Source: Pseudoalteromonas ruthenica
GTDB lineage: Bacteria > Pseudomonadota > Gammaproteobacteria > Enterobacterales > Alteromonadaceae
Assembly: GCF_008808095.1 (NCBI RefSeq)
Contig: NZ_CP023397.1
Location: 620,001 to 684,000 of the forward strand
Reading direction: 5' to 3'
DNA: 64,000 bases
How positions within the stretch are numbered: the first letter of the stretch is position 1; each line of letters begins with the position of its first letter. Below the pieces are notes generated by a model, which saw only the letters and a program-made list of their open reading frames with translations, made no database searches and was not told the origin of the DNA. Shown piece by piece: positions 17,705-24,377 of this stretch. The position numbers were made by a program, and so were the translations under genes.

Positions 17705-17744
17705 GTTAGTATCCCAAGCCCAAAAAATAACAACAGGCCTGAAC

Positions 17745-18602
17745 ATGCAGGTTACAGGGTTACTCGCAGAACTAAAACGCCAAGGCGGTATCGCCTCTGA
17801 GCAGCAATTCAAAGAACTTCAGCAGGAGCTGGGCTCCTCTTTTAAAGACACCATCAATTGGCTGCTAGCGCAAACCCAAACATGGGCGGTGGCGCCCATT
17901 TCGTCATTTCATGTCGCCGCGCTTGTTAAGGCAAAAAATAGCCAAGGTGACGTGTTTTATGCAGTCGGTGTAAATGTTGAGCTAGCAGGCTTGGGGTTAG
18001 AGGTATCCACCCATGCAGAGCAGTGCGCATTGCATAATGCCTGGCTACACGGCGCGACAGAGATTGAGCACATCTATATCAGCGCCGCACCATGCGGGCA
18101 TTGCCGTCAATTTATTAACGAGTTCAAAGGTGCGAAGAACATCGCTATAACCATAGGTGATAAGTCAACGACCTTGAACGAATTGTTGCCTCAAGCCTTT
18201 GGTCCAGTTGATTTGGGGGTAGAGCAGCCTTTGCTGGGCAGTGCTGCTCGCCATCATGATGATAGCCGCTCATTACACCACCATTTTGCGCAAAGCTATG
18301 CCCCTTACAGTGGTGGTAAGGCGGCGGTAGCCATTGAATATGCCGGCGCAACCTATTTTGGCCGCTATATGGAGAATGCCGCGTTTAATCCTAGTTTTTC
18401 ACCCATGCAAGCGGCGCTAAGCCAAATTGTGTTGGCCAATCAAGAAATCGATTTTAGTGCTATTACAGCGGTGACTTTATTGGAGCAGCGGGCGGGCAAA
18501 TCACACCTTGGAGCAAGCAAAACAGTATTAGCTCAACTTGCTCCGCACGCGCAATTTAATTACGAATTACTAAGCAGCAGCTGTGCTCCCGCAATAACCT
18601 GA
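17745..18602 (+). CDS. cdd: Cytidine deaminase
   Basis: Converts cytidine and deoxycytidine to the uridine forms in pyrimidine salvage. The ATG at 17745 gives 285 residues, close to the roughly 295 of the E. coli homodimeric type with a degenerate C-terminal second domain. The longer frame from 17655 overlaps the upstream gene and is not supported. Catalytic zinc motif: H90-A-E92 and P116-C117-G-H-C120. It is convergent with udp, which acts on the product uridine; the two 3' ends overlap by 43 bases. Confidence 0.93.
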   Translation: MQVTGLLAELKRQGGIASEQQFKELQQELGSSFKDTINWLLAQTQTWAVAPISSFHVAALVKAKNSQGDVFYAVGVNVELAGLGLEVSTHAEQCALHNAWLHGATEIEHIYISAAPCGHCRQFINEFKGAKNIAITIGDKSTTLNELLPQAFGPVDLGVEQPLLGSAARHHDDSRSLHHHFAQSYAPYSGGKAAVAIEYAGATYFGRYMENAAFNPSFSPMQAALSQIVLANQEIDFSAITAVTLLEQRAGKSHLGASKTVLAQLAPHAQFNYELLSSSCAPAIT

Positions 18603-19321
18603 TCTATCGCATTTTGTTCAACAGCCGAGATATCCACGTCGGGTATCTCGTTTTCACAGCGATTGACTAATACTCCGGCGATGCACGCTGAGCGCAGCCC
18701 TAATGCGCTACACATGGTCAGTAAGGTGGCAGACTCCATTTCATAATTCATCACGTTAAGCGCTTGCCACTGCTGCATGGACCCTTGAAGGTGGGTGGGA
18801 ACATAACCACTGTGGGTGTCATAACGCTCTTGCCCAGGGTAAAAGGTATCACTGGATGCGGTAATGCCAACGTGATGAGTGATATCGCTATCCTGACATG
18901 CTTTCACTAGGGCGGCGGTGGCTTCAAAGTTGGCCACTGCGGGGTAGTTGGGCGGCGCAAAGTGGTGCGACGCTCCATCTAAACGCACAGAGGCTTGGGT
19001 GATCAATAAATCTCCCACGGCAATGTGCGGCTGAATGGCTCCTGTGGTCCCCACCCGTAAAAAGGTATCTACGCCTAGCTGCGCGAGTTCCTCAACGGCG
19101 ATGGACGTAGAAGGTCCACCAATACCGGTTGAGCACACCACCACAGATTGGCCCGCTAACTGACCTAAATAAACGTGAAATTCGCGATGCTTAGCAAGAC
19201 AGCGCGATTGCTCAAGCTGCTCTGCAATAACGCCTGCTCGCTCAGGAGCGCCGGGGATAATGGCCAAGGTTGCCCCTGCAATGTCTTCTTTAGTGATGCC
19301 AAGGTGAAACATTTTTTTCAT
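18560..19321 (-). CDS. udp: Uridine phosphorylase
   Basis: Phosphorolysis of uridine to uracil and ribose-1-phosphate. The 253 residues match the E. coli size. Visible family signatures are HLGITKEDI at the N-terminus, IIPGAPERA (phosphate site), LRVGTTGAIQPHIAVGDLLI, and the nucleoside-binding YEMESATLLTM. ATG at 19321. The gene is tail-to-tail with cdd, forming a pyrimidine salvage pair. Confidence 0.95.
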   Translation of the reverse strand: MKKMFHLGITKEDIAGATLAIIPGAPERAGVIAEQLEQSRCLAKHREFHVYLGQLAGQSVVVCSTGIGGPSTSIAVEELAQLGVDTFLRVGTTGAIQPHIAVGDLLITQASVRLDGASHHFAPPNYPAVANFEATAALVKACQDSDITHHVGITASSDTFYPGQERYDTHSGYVPTHLQGSMQQWQALNVMNYEMESATLLTMCSALGLRSACIAGVLVNRCENEIPDVDISAVEQNAIDQVIAGAQLLLSNS

Positions 19322-19488
19322 GTAAGCCTCTGATTTATCTTACGCATAATAGTGCCTTTAAAGGTGCCATGCTGCGGTGTTGCGGTCCATGCCAATAAGG
19401 ACAAATGTCCGATACAAGTGATCCCCTAGCTTGCGAACTGAGTAGATCTCAACTAGATGTTAATTGAATGTATCATAGGAGATAAATT

Positions 19489-20268
19489 ATGGGGCTTTCT
19501 TCTAGTGCTTCGAGCCGCAGTGAATTTGCTCGTTGCTTCGAGTGTAACAAGGTGAGCGTCTTTGCTCCTTTACATTGGTTAGCGTTAGCGTTTAAAGATA
19601 TGGCTCGGGCACCGCTGTTGAGCTTAGTCTATGGTTTAGTGTTTACCGCTATTCCCGCTGCGCTGTTGTTTTTTGTTTATTCTAGTCAGTCGCATTTGGT
19701 CATTTTGCCTGCTGCTGTCGCCTTTGCCCTCGTTGGACCAGCCTTTGCGGCCGGCCTCTACGATGTGGCGTGGGAGCTAGAAAAAGGGCACACCCCAACA
19801 TTTCGCCATAGCCTCAAATCAATGTTTCGTAACCCCGCAGGGGAATGGGGCTTTGCCGTACTCTTGATGGTGGTCATGATAGTGTGGATGCGCTTGGCCG
19901 CTTTGGTGCATGCGCTTTATCCCAACACCGTTAACCCCACATTGGAAGAGCTGAGCGCGTTTCTAACCTTAGGCTCTATTATTGGCGGCGTGCTGCTGGT
20001 AAGTGTATTCGCCATCTCTGCATTTACTCCGCAAATTATGATGGAACGTCGCGTTGATATTATGACTGCGGTGGTGAGCTCAATGAATGCAGTGCGAAAC
20101 AATGTGGGTGCAATGGTGGTGTGGTGCGCCTGTATTGTCTCTTTGGTTTTGCTTGGCTTTATCACCGGTACTGCGGGCTTTATAGTCATTATGCCTCTGC
20201 TCAGTTATGCCAGTTGGCACGGCTATATCGCTATTATTAAAACCAAGCGTCCGCGTAGCTACGAGTAA
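19489..20268 (+). CDS. DUF2189 multi-pass membrane protein
   Basis: 259 residues with about six hydrophobic helices. The stretch VGPAFAAGLYDVAWELEKGHTPTFRHSLKSM is the DUF2189 signature. Family members are predicted inner-membrane proteins of unknown role, sometimes linked to cytochrome oxidase genes, but no such neighbour exists here. ATG at 19489 with AGGAG upstream. The divergent neighbour is udp. An imperfect hairpin at 20277-20306 follows the stop. Confidence 0.85.
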   Translation: MGLSSSASSRSEFARCFECNKVSVFAPLHWLALAFKDMARAPLLSLVYGLVFTAIPAALLFFVYSSQSHLVILPAAVAFALVGPAFAAGLYDVAWELEKGHTPTFRHSLKSMFRNPAGEWGFAVLLMVVMIVWMRLAALVHALYPNTVNPTLEELSAFLTLGSIIGGVLLVSVFAISAFTPQIMMERRVDIMTAVVSSMNAVRNNVGAMVVWCACIVSLVLLGFITGTAGFIVIMPLLSYASWHGYIAIIKTKRPRSYE

Positions 20269-20276
20269 CTTTCTGG

Positions 20277-20306
20277 CTGGCTTATGCAGCTTTTATGCAT
20301 AGCCAG
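20277..20306 (+). terminator. Hairpin after the DUF2189 gene
   Basis: CTGGCTTATGCA pairs with TGCATAGCCAG with one bulged T and a loop of about 7 bases. No T-run follows, so termination strength is doubtful. Confidence 0.4.
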
Positions 20307-20418
20307 TCACGCCTTTGCTTGCGGCCCCTCCACGTCAGTTTGACTTCTTCACTCAGCTTGTATATTAATCGTTTACCTTGGGTGCTAAGGTGTATATAGA
20401 TACTAAATAAGCCTTTTA

Positions 20419-20438
20419 AAAACATAATGTTATGTTTT
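20419..20438. promoter_or_regulatory. 20-bp palindrome upstream of the arginase-family gene
   Basis: AAAACATAA-TG-TTATGTTTT, perfect 9-base arms, 110 bases before the ATG. Candidate operator for a dimeric regulator; the regulator is unknown. Confidence 0.45.
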
Positions 20439-20547
20439 GCAGGTGACTTGGTGTCGAGGTACAGATTACACAGAATAAGATAACAACGTACAGCAACACG
20501 ATTTTTCTGCATGCACCATATAATTGCATAACTATTGAGGAGAGAGC

Positions 20548-21657
20548 ATGACTGCTAAGTGGCAAGATTTTCAAGAAAAAGTTGAGCACTGCTTGTGCCC
20601 GCCAGGTAACGGTGTATTTACTGTTAACACCGCCAAAGAGCGCAAAGCGGCCCTGCATCACAAGCTCTACGGTCAAACTGAAAACATTGAACCACTGTGG
20701 AAATCATCCCTTCAAGATTTACCCACTAGCGAGCACAAAGCAGTTATGCTGGGGATTAGCTCTGATTGTGGTGGCGGTATTTTACGTGGTGCGAACTGGG
20801 GCCCGTTATTCCTTCGTAGTACATTAATTGAACAGCAACCGCAAGCGAAAGCGTTCGATATCGGTGATGTTCGTGTGATCCCACACTTATTACATGATAA
20901 GTACCTCAACGAAGGCACTATCAGCAACTGTCAAAAAGCCTTGTACGCAAACGAGCAGAGCGACTACCATGTTAGCCCGCTATCCATCACCGAAGATGTA
21001 TGCACTGATTTTTATGCAAACTTCCCCGAAAAAGGCATTTTTGGTATCGGTGGTGACCATTCAATCAGTTACCCGCTGACTAAAGCGTATCTTAAAGCCA
21101 AGCGAGAGCAGGGCAAGAAAGTGGCTATCATCCATTTTGATGCGCACACCGATTTGCTCGTGGAGCGTTTGGGCATTGACTTATGCTTTGGCTCTTGGTG
21201 TACGCATATTCTAGAATTCTTGCCGAGCCCTGCGCATTTAATTCAGTTTGGTATTCGCTCAAGCGGTAAGCCGAAAGAGCATTGGGAGTCTACCTTTGGT
21301 GTGAAGCAACACTGGGCCCACGAAATCAATGAACGTGGTTGTGAAGCCGTTATTGCCGAAGTACTTCAGCAACTGCGCAATGATGGTGTTGACGAGCTGT
21401 ATGTAAGCTTTGATATTGACGCTTTGGACGCTGAGTTTGCCTCGGCCACCGGCACACCCGAAGACGACGGCTTGAATCCACAACAAGCACTCACTATTCT
21501 CGGCGCACTGGCTGATGAGTTTCCAATAACGGGTGCCGACATGATGGAAATCGCTCCTTTCACCGACAGTTCACTGGAAGGCAAAAGCAGCTCAGAGACG
21601 ACCTTGCGCGAAGGGGCTAAAATCTCAGCGTTCTTGCTTCAAGCAATGAACAAGTAA
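20548..21657 (+). CDS. Arginase/agmatinase-family hydrolase
   Basis: Mn-dependent ureohydrolase of 369 residues with an N-terminal extension of about 65 residues compared with classical arginases. All metal-ligand motifs are present: GGDH (H171), DAHTD (D198, H200, D202) and DIDALD (D289, D291). The substrate cannot be read from sequence; arginine, agmatine, guanidinobutyrate, formimidoylglutamate or guanidine are all possible. The neighbouring isoaspartyl dipeptidase and cyanophycinase genes favour arginine or a derivative, because cyanophycin breakdown yields Arg. Good GAGGAGAGAG ribosome-binding site before the ATG at 20548. Its 3' end faces iadA across a two-way terminator. Confidence 0.88.
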   Translation: MTAKWQDFQEKVEHCLCPPGNGVFTVNTAKERKAALHHKLYGQTENIEPLWKSSLQDLPTSEHKAVMLGISSDCGGGILRGANWGPLFLRSTLIEQQPQAKAFDIGDVRVIPHLLHDKYLNEGTISNCQKALYANEQSDYHVSPLSITEDVCTDFYANFPEKGIFGIGGDHSISYPLTKAYLKAKREQGKKVAIIHFDAHTDLLVERLGIDLCFGSWCTHILEFLPSPAHLIQFGIRSSGKPKEHWESTFGVKQHWAHEINERGCEAVIAEVLQQLRNDGVDELYVSFDIDALDAEFASATGTPEDDGLNPQQALTILGALADEFPITGADMMEIAPFTDSSLEGKSSSETTLREGAKISAFLLQAMNK

Positions 21658-21680
21658 GGCTCCACTTCTGCCAGTAACCA

Positions 21681-21706
21681 AAAAAAGCGCCTTTCGGCGC
21701 TTTTTT
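21681..21706. terminator. Bidirectional intrinsic terminator
   Basis: AAAAAAGCGCC-TTTC-GGCGCTTTTTT between the convergent arginase-family and iadA genes; symmetric and able to act on both transcripts. Confidence 0.9.
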
Positions 21707-21730
21707 CATTGTTGATAAGCGCTTCTTTGG

Positions 21731-22897
21731 CTATTCAAAACGGCCTTTGCGTATCAGCTCACCATCGGCCATCATGCATTGACCGCGCACGAACACCCAC
21801 CGTGGCAACAGTGAAGTGCTATCAAGCAACACTAAATCAGCACACGCCCCCGCTGCCAGCGTACCTTTTTGTATTCCCAGTACGTTCGCAGGGTTGCTGG
21901 TTATCGCTCGTAATGCATCGGCAAACGCCACCTTATGCTCTTTGACTGCTTCAATAAATGCCAGTAATAACGAGCGCTCATGCCCGACCTCAAGACCCAC
22001 CAAATGGTTGTTCTCATCAAACACTGGCAAGCTAGCGTGGCCATCAGAACTCATCGTTAAACGAGTTTTTTCAACACCCTTGGCTAAGCATTGTGCCAAA
22101 GCGCGCGCCGCACTGACTTCGCCATGTGCTAAGTCATAGTCGGTGGTGCTGGTGGTGAAATCTATCCAGCCACCGGCATTGGCAAAGGCGATACCGGCGT
22201 CAAGCAGCTGCTGGTTGCGATTCATATGGGTGGGGTAGAAGCGGTTTAATGGTACATCATAGTGGGCAGCCACCTCATGCAGGAGCGCTAAATGACTGTC
22301 ACTAGGGCCGACATGAATACTAATCGTGCCGCGCTTATTACTTAGCATACCTGCAACCCGAGCATATGCTGCCAGCTCACTAAGCTGCTTCGCATCCAGC
22401 TGAGAGCCGCGATGATCGCTAATAGCGACTTCACCGACACCGATGACTTCATCAATGAACATAATGTCTTTTTCAATACTGCCGGTGAGCGAGGGCGCTG
22501 GCAGATGATACGCACCGGTATAGCAATAGGCATTGAGCCCTTCTTCTTTGAGTCCTTTAGCCTTAGCCAGCAAATTACTGTGTGTGCGGCCGATTGAATC
22601 AGTGCCAAGGGCGCCAACAACCGTGGTGATCCCGGCGGTTATCGCATCACTGAGCATCATTTCCGGCGTGCGACTGGCGAAACCGTCTTCACCGCCACCG
22701 CCACAAATATGCACTAATGAATCAACAAAGCCGGGCACGGCAATCAGCGTGCTGCCATCTATGACTGTTTGCTGCAGGGAGCTGGTGAACGTGAGATCAG
22801 GGTCTATACCGAGAATATGCTCGCCGCCCAAGGCGATAGTTTGTTGCCCTATAGGGTCGGGGTTGTAAGTAGTAACGTTGTTAATAAGTGTGATCAT
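21731..22897 (-). CDS. iadA: Isoaspartyl dipeptidase (IadA-like) with altered metal site
   Basis: Amidohydrolase-superfamily enzyme that splits beta-aspartyl dipeptides; 388 residues align along the full E. coli IadA length. Conserved: GGGGE after the metal motif, TDSI, TGAYH, SIEKD, AISDHR, the later metal-site motifs I-H-V-G-P-S, PTHMNRN and SSDGH. Not conserved: the first histidine of H-x-H is leucine (D59-S-L61-V-H63), and the position of the carbamylated lysine appears to be glutamate (E156 in VGEVAISDHR). It starts 6 bases after the YfcC-type gene, so the two are coupled in one operon. With the cyanophycinase nearby, beta-Asp-Arg is the likely substrate. Confidence 0.9.
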   Translation of the reverse strand: MITLINNVTTYNPDPIGQQTIALGGEHILGIDPDLTFTSSLQQTVIDGSTLIAVPGFVDSLVHICGGGGEDGFASRTPEMMLSDAITAGITTVVGALGTDSIGRTHSNLLAKAKGLKEEGLNAYCYTGAYHLPAPSLTGSIEKDIMFIDEVIGVGEVAISDHRGSQLDAKQLSELAAYARVAGMLSNKRGTISIHVGPSDSHLALLHEVAAHYDVPLNRFYPTHMNRNQQLLDAGIAFANAGGWIDFTTSTTDYDLAHGEVSAARALAQCLAKGVEKTRLTMSSDGHASLPVFDENNHLVGLEVGHERSLLLAFIEAVKEHKVAFADALRAITSNPANVLGIQKGTLAAGACADLVLLDSTSLLPRWVFVRGQCMMADGELIRKGRFE

Positions 22898-22903
22898 AAT
22901 GAC

Positions 22904-24313
22904 TTAACTGTATTGCATAAATTGAGCGCCGATAACAAAAGCGCTGGCGAGGGCAAATAGCGCAAGCTGCAGGCGCCAAATAAATAGAAACCATTGGCCC
23001 CACTCTAACTTCACCACGCCCAAACAACCAATCAGGCTTGCTGAGGTGGGAATAATGATATTGGTCAGGCCGTCACCGAGCTGGAAGGCGAGTACCACGG
23101 TTTGCCGACCAACATTAAGCAAGTCACCCAAAGGCGCCATAATCGGCATGGTGATCGCAGCTTGCCCCGAACCTGAGGAGACAAAGAAGTTAAATAAGCT
23201 TTGAAACACCAACATACTCCATGCTGCCAGCGCTTCGGGCATGCCGTGTAAGAGGGTGGCGCTGTAATATAAAAGCGTGTTTAACACCGAAGGCTCACTG
23301 AGCTCATTGCCACCGAGTAAAAGCACGATGCCTTTGGCCAAAGCGACCAATAACGCGGCCGGTAGCAGCTCTTGTGCTCCTTGCGTAAACATCTCTGCAC
23401 TGCGCGAAAACGAGGTGCGATACATGAACTTGGCAACAATGGCGCTTAACACCGCCAAAGTAAAAAATTGGCCAGCAAGTTGCGGAATGTAATACTGGTG
23501 CAAGGTCACTCCCCAAATCACCCAGGCAATGACACCGGCAAACAGCAATAATAGTGTTTTATCAGCTCGACAAAGAGGCGCATAACTTGTGCTCGGCGCA
23601 GGTTCAGCGGGTAATGCGCGACTGTGTTTTGCATAGCGATAGGTGTAGGTCATGCCCAGCAATGTAAAACACACCCAAGCGAACATCCGCAAGGGGGCAC
23701 CGGAGAACACGCCGAGTTCAGCAATGGACTGAGCAATGGCGATACTAAATGGGTTCATCCATGAGCTCGCAAACCCGATTTGTGTTGCCACATAGGTCAC
23801 TAACACTGTGGTTTGAGCGTTGTAGCCTAGCTGCTTCATAATTGGCAGCAGCACGACACAAAAGGCGATTGCCTCTTCACCCATGCCAAATATGGCGCCG
23901 CCAAGAGAAAACAATGTAAACAGCACAGGAATAAATAGCCATTGTAGCTTTTGAGTGCGGCCGATCAGTGCTAAAACAGCGCGGTTTATAGCGCCGGTGT
24001 GCATCAGAACCGAAAACGCTCCGCCGGTAATAAGAATAAATGCCATGACGCCAATGGTAGCGCCAAATTTATCGCCAGCAACGAGCCCTTCGAATAGTAC
24101 ATTCACAAAGCCGACTTCGCCGTTACTTGCAAATAACGGCAATTGCAGCTGCGTTTGTTGTTGTTGAAATTGCGCCAAGCTGACCGTAGTTTGCTGAGCG
24201 TCCATAGCAAACCAGCCAGGTTGCACAAACCAGGTACTGGCATAGGCAAGTAAGGCCACCGACATCAAAATAACGCTGGCACTGGGCAAAGAAAAACGCG
24301 TGTGATTAGTCAT
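22904..24313 (-). CDS. yfcC: YfcC-family inner-membrane transporter
   Basis: 469 residues with about 12 transmembrane helices. It matches E. coli YfcC along its length: FVNVLFEGL, GGAIFGMGEEAIAFCVVLLP, TQIGFASSWMNPFSIAIAQ, NFFVSSGSGQAAITMPIMAPLGDL and the PTSAS motif near the end. The family is assigned to carboxylate, amino-acid or peptide uptake across the inner membrane without a firmly known substrate. Its place between the TonB receptor (64-base gap with a hairpin) and iadA (6-base gap) suggests it carries beta-aspartyl dipeptides into the cytoplasm; this is inference. Confidence 0.9.
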   Translation of the reverse strand: MTNHTRFSLPSASVILMSVALLAYASTWFVQPGWFAMDAQQTTVSLAQFQQQQTQLQLPLFASNGEVGFVNVLFEGLVAGDKFGATIGVMAFILITGGAFSVLMHTGAINRAVLALIGRTQKLQWLFIPVLFTLFSLGGAIFGMGEEAIAFCVVLLPIMKQLGYNAQTTVLVTYVATQIGFASSWMNPFSIAIAQSIAELGVFSGAPLRMFAWVCFTLLGMTYTYRYAKHSRALPAEPAPSTSYAPLCRADKTLLLLFAGVIAWVIWGVTLHQYYIPQLAGQFFTLAVLSAIVAKFMYRTSFSRSAEMFTQGAQELLPAALLVALAKGIVLLLGGNELSEPSVLNTLLYYSATLLHGMPEALAAWSMLVFQSLFNFFVSSGSGQAAITMPIMAPLGDLLNVGRQTVVLAFQLGDGLTNIIIPTSASLIGCLGVVKLEWGQWFLFIWRLQLALFALASAFVIGAQFMQYS

Positions 24314-24336
24314 GAGTCTTCACTTATAAAAGGACA

Positions 24337-24355
24337 AAGGGGCGCACGGCCCCTT
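24337..24355 (-). terminator. GC hairpin between receptor and transporter genes
   Basis: Leftward RNA: AAGGGGC-CGTGC-GCCCCTT followed by a broken T-rich stretch. Probably an attenuator that lowers transporter/iadA mRNA relative to the receptor. Confidence 0.5.
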
Positions 24356-24377
24356 ATTGATTCTTGGGCGCTGACCA

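Noticed and set aside
20282..20676. Minus-strand frames of 76 and 86 codons upstream of and overlapping the arginase-family gene
   Set aside because: They overlap the palindrome and the start of a clear gene on the other strand and have no family features.
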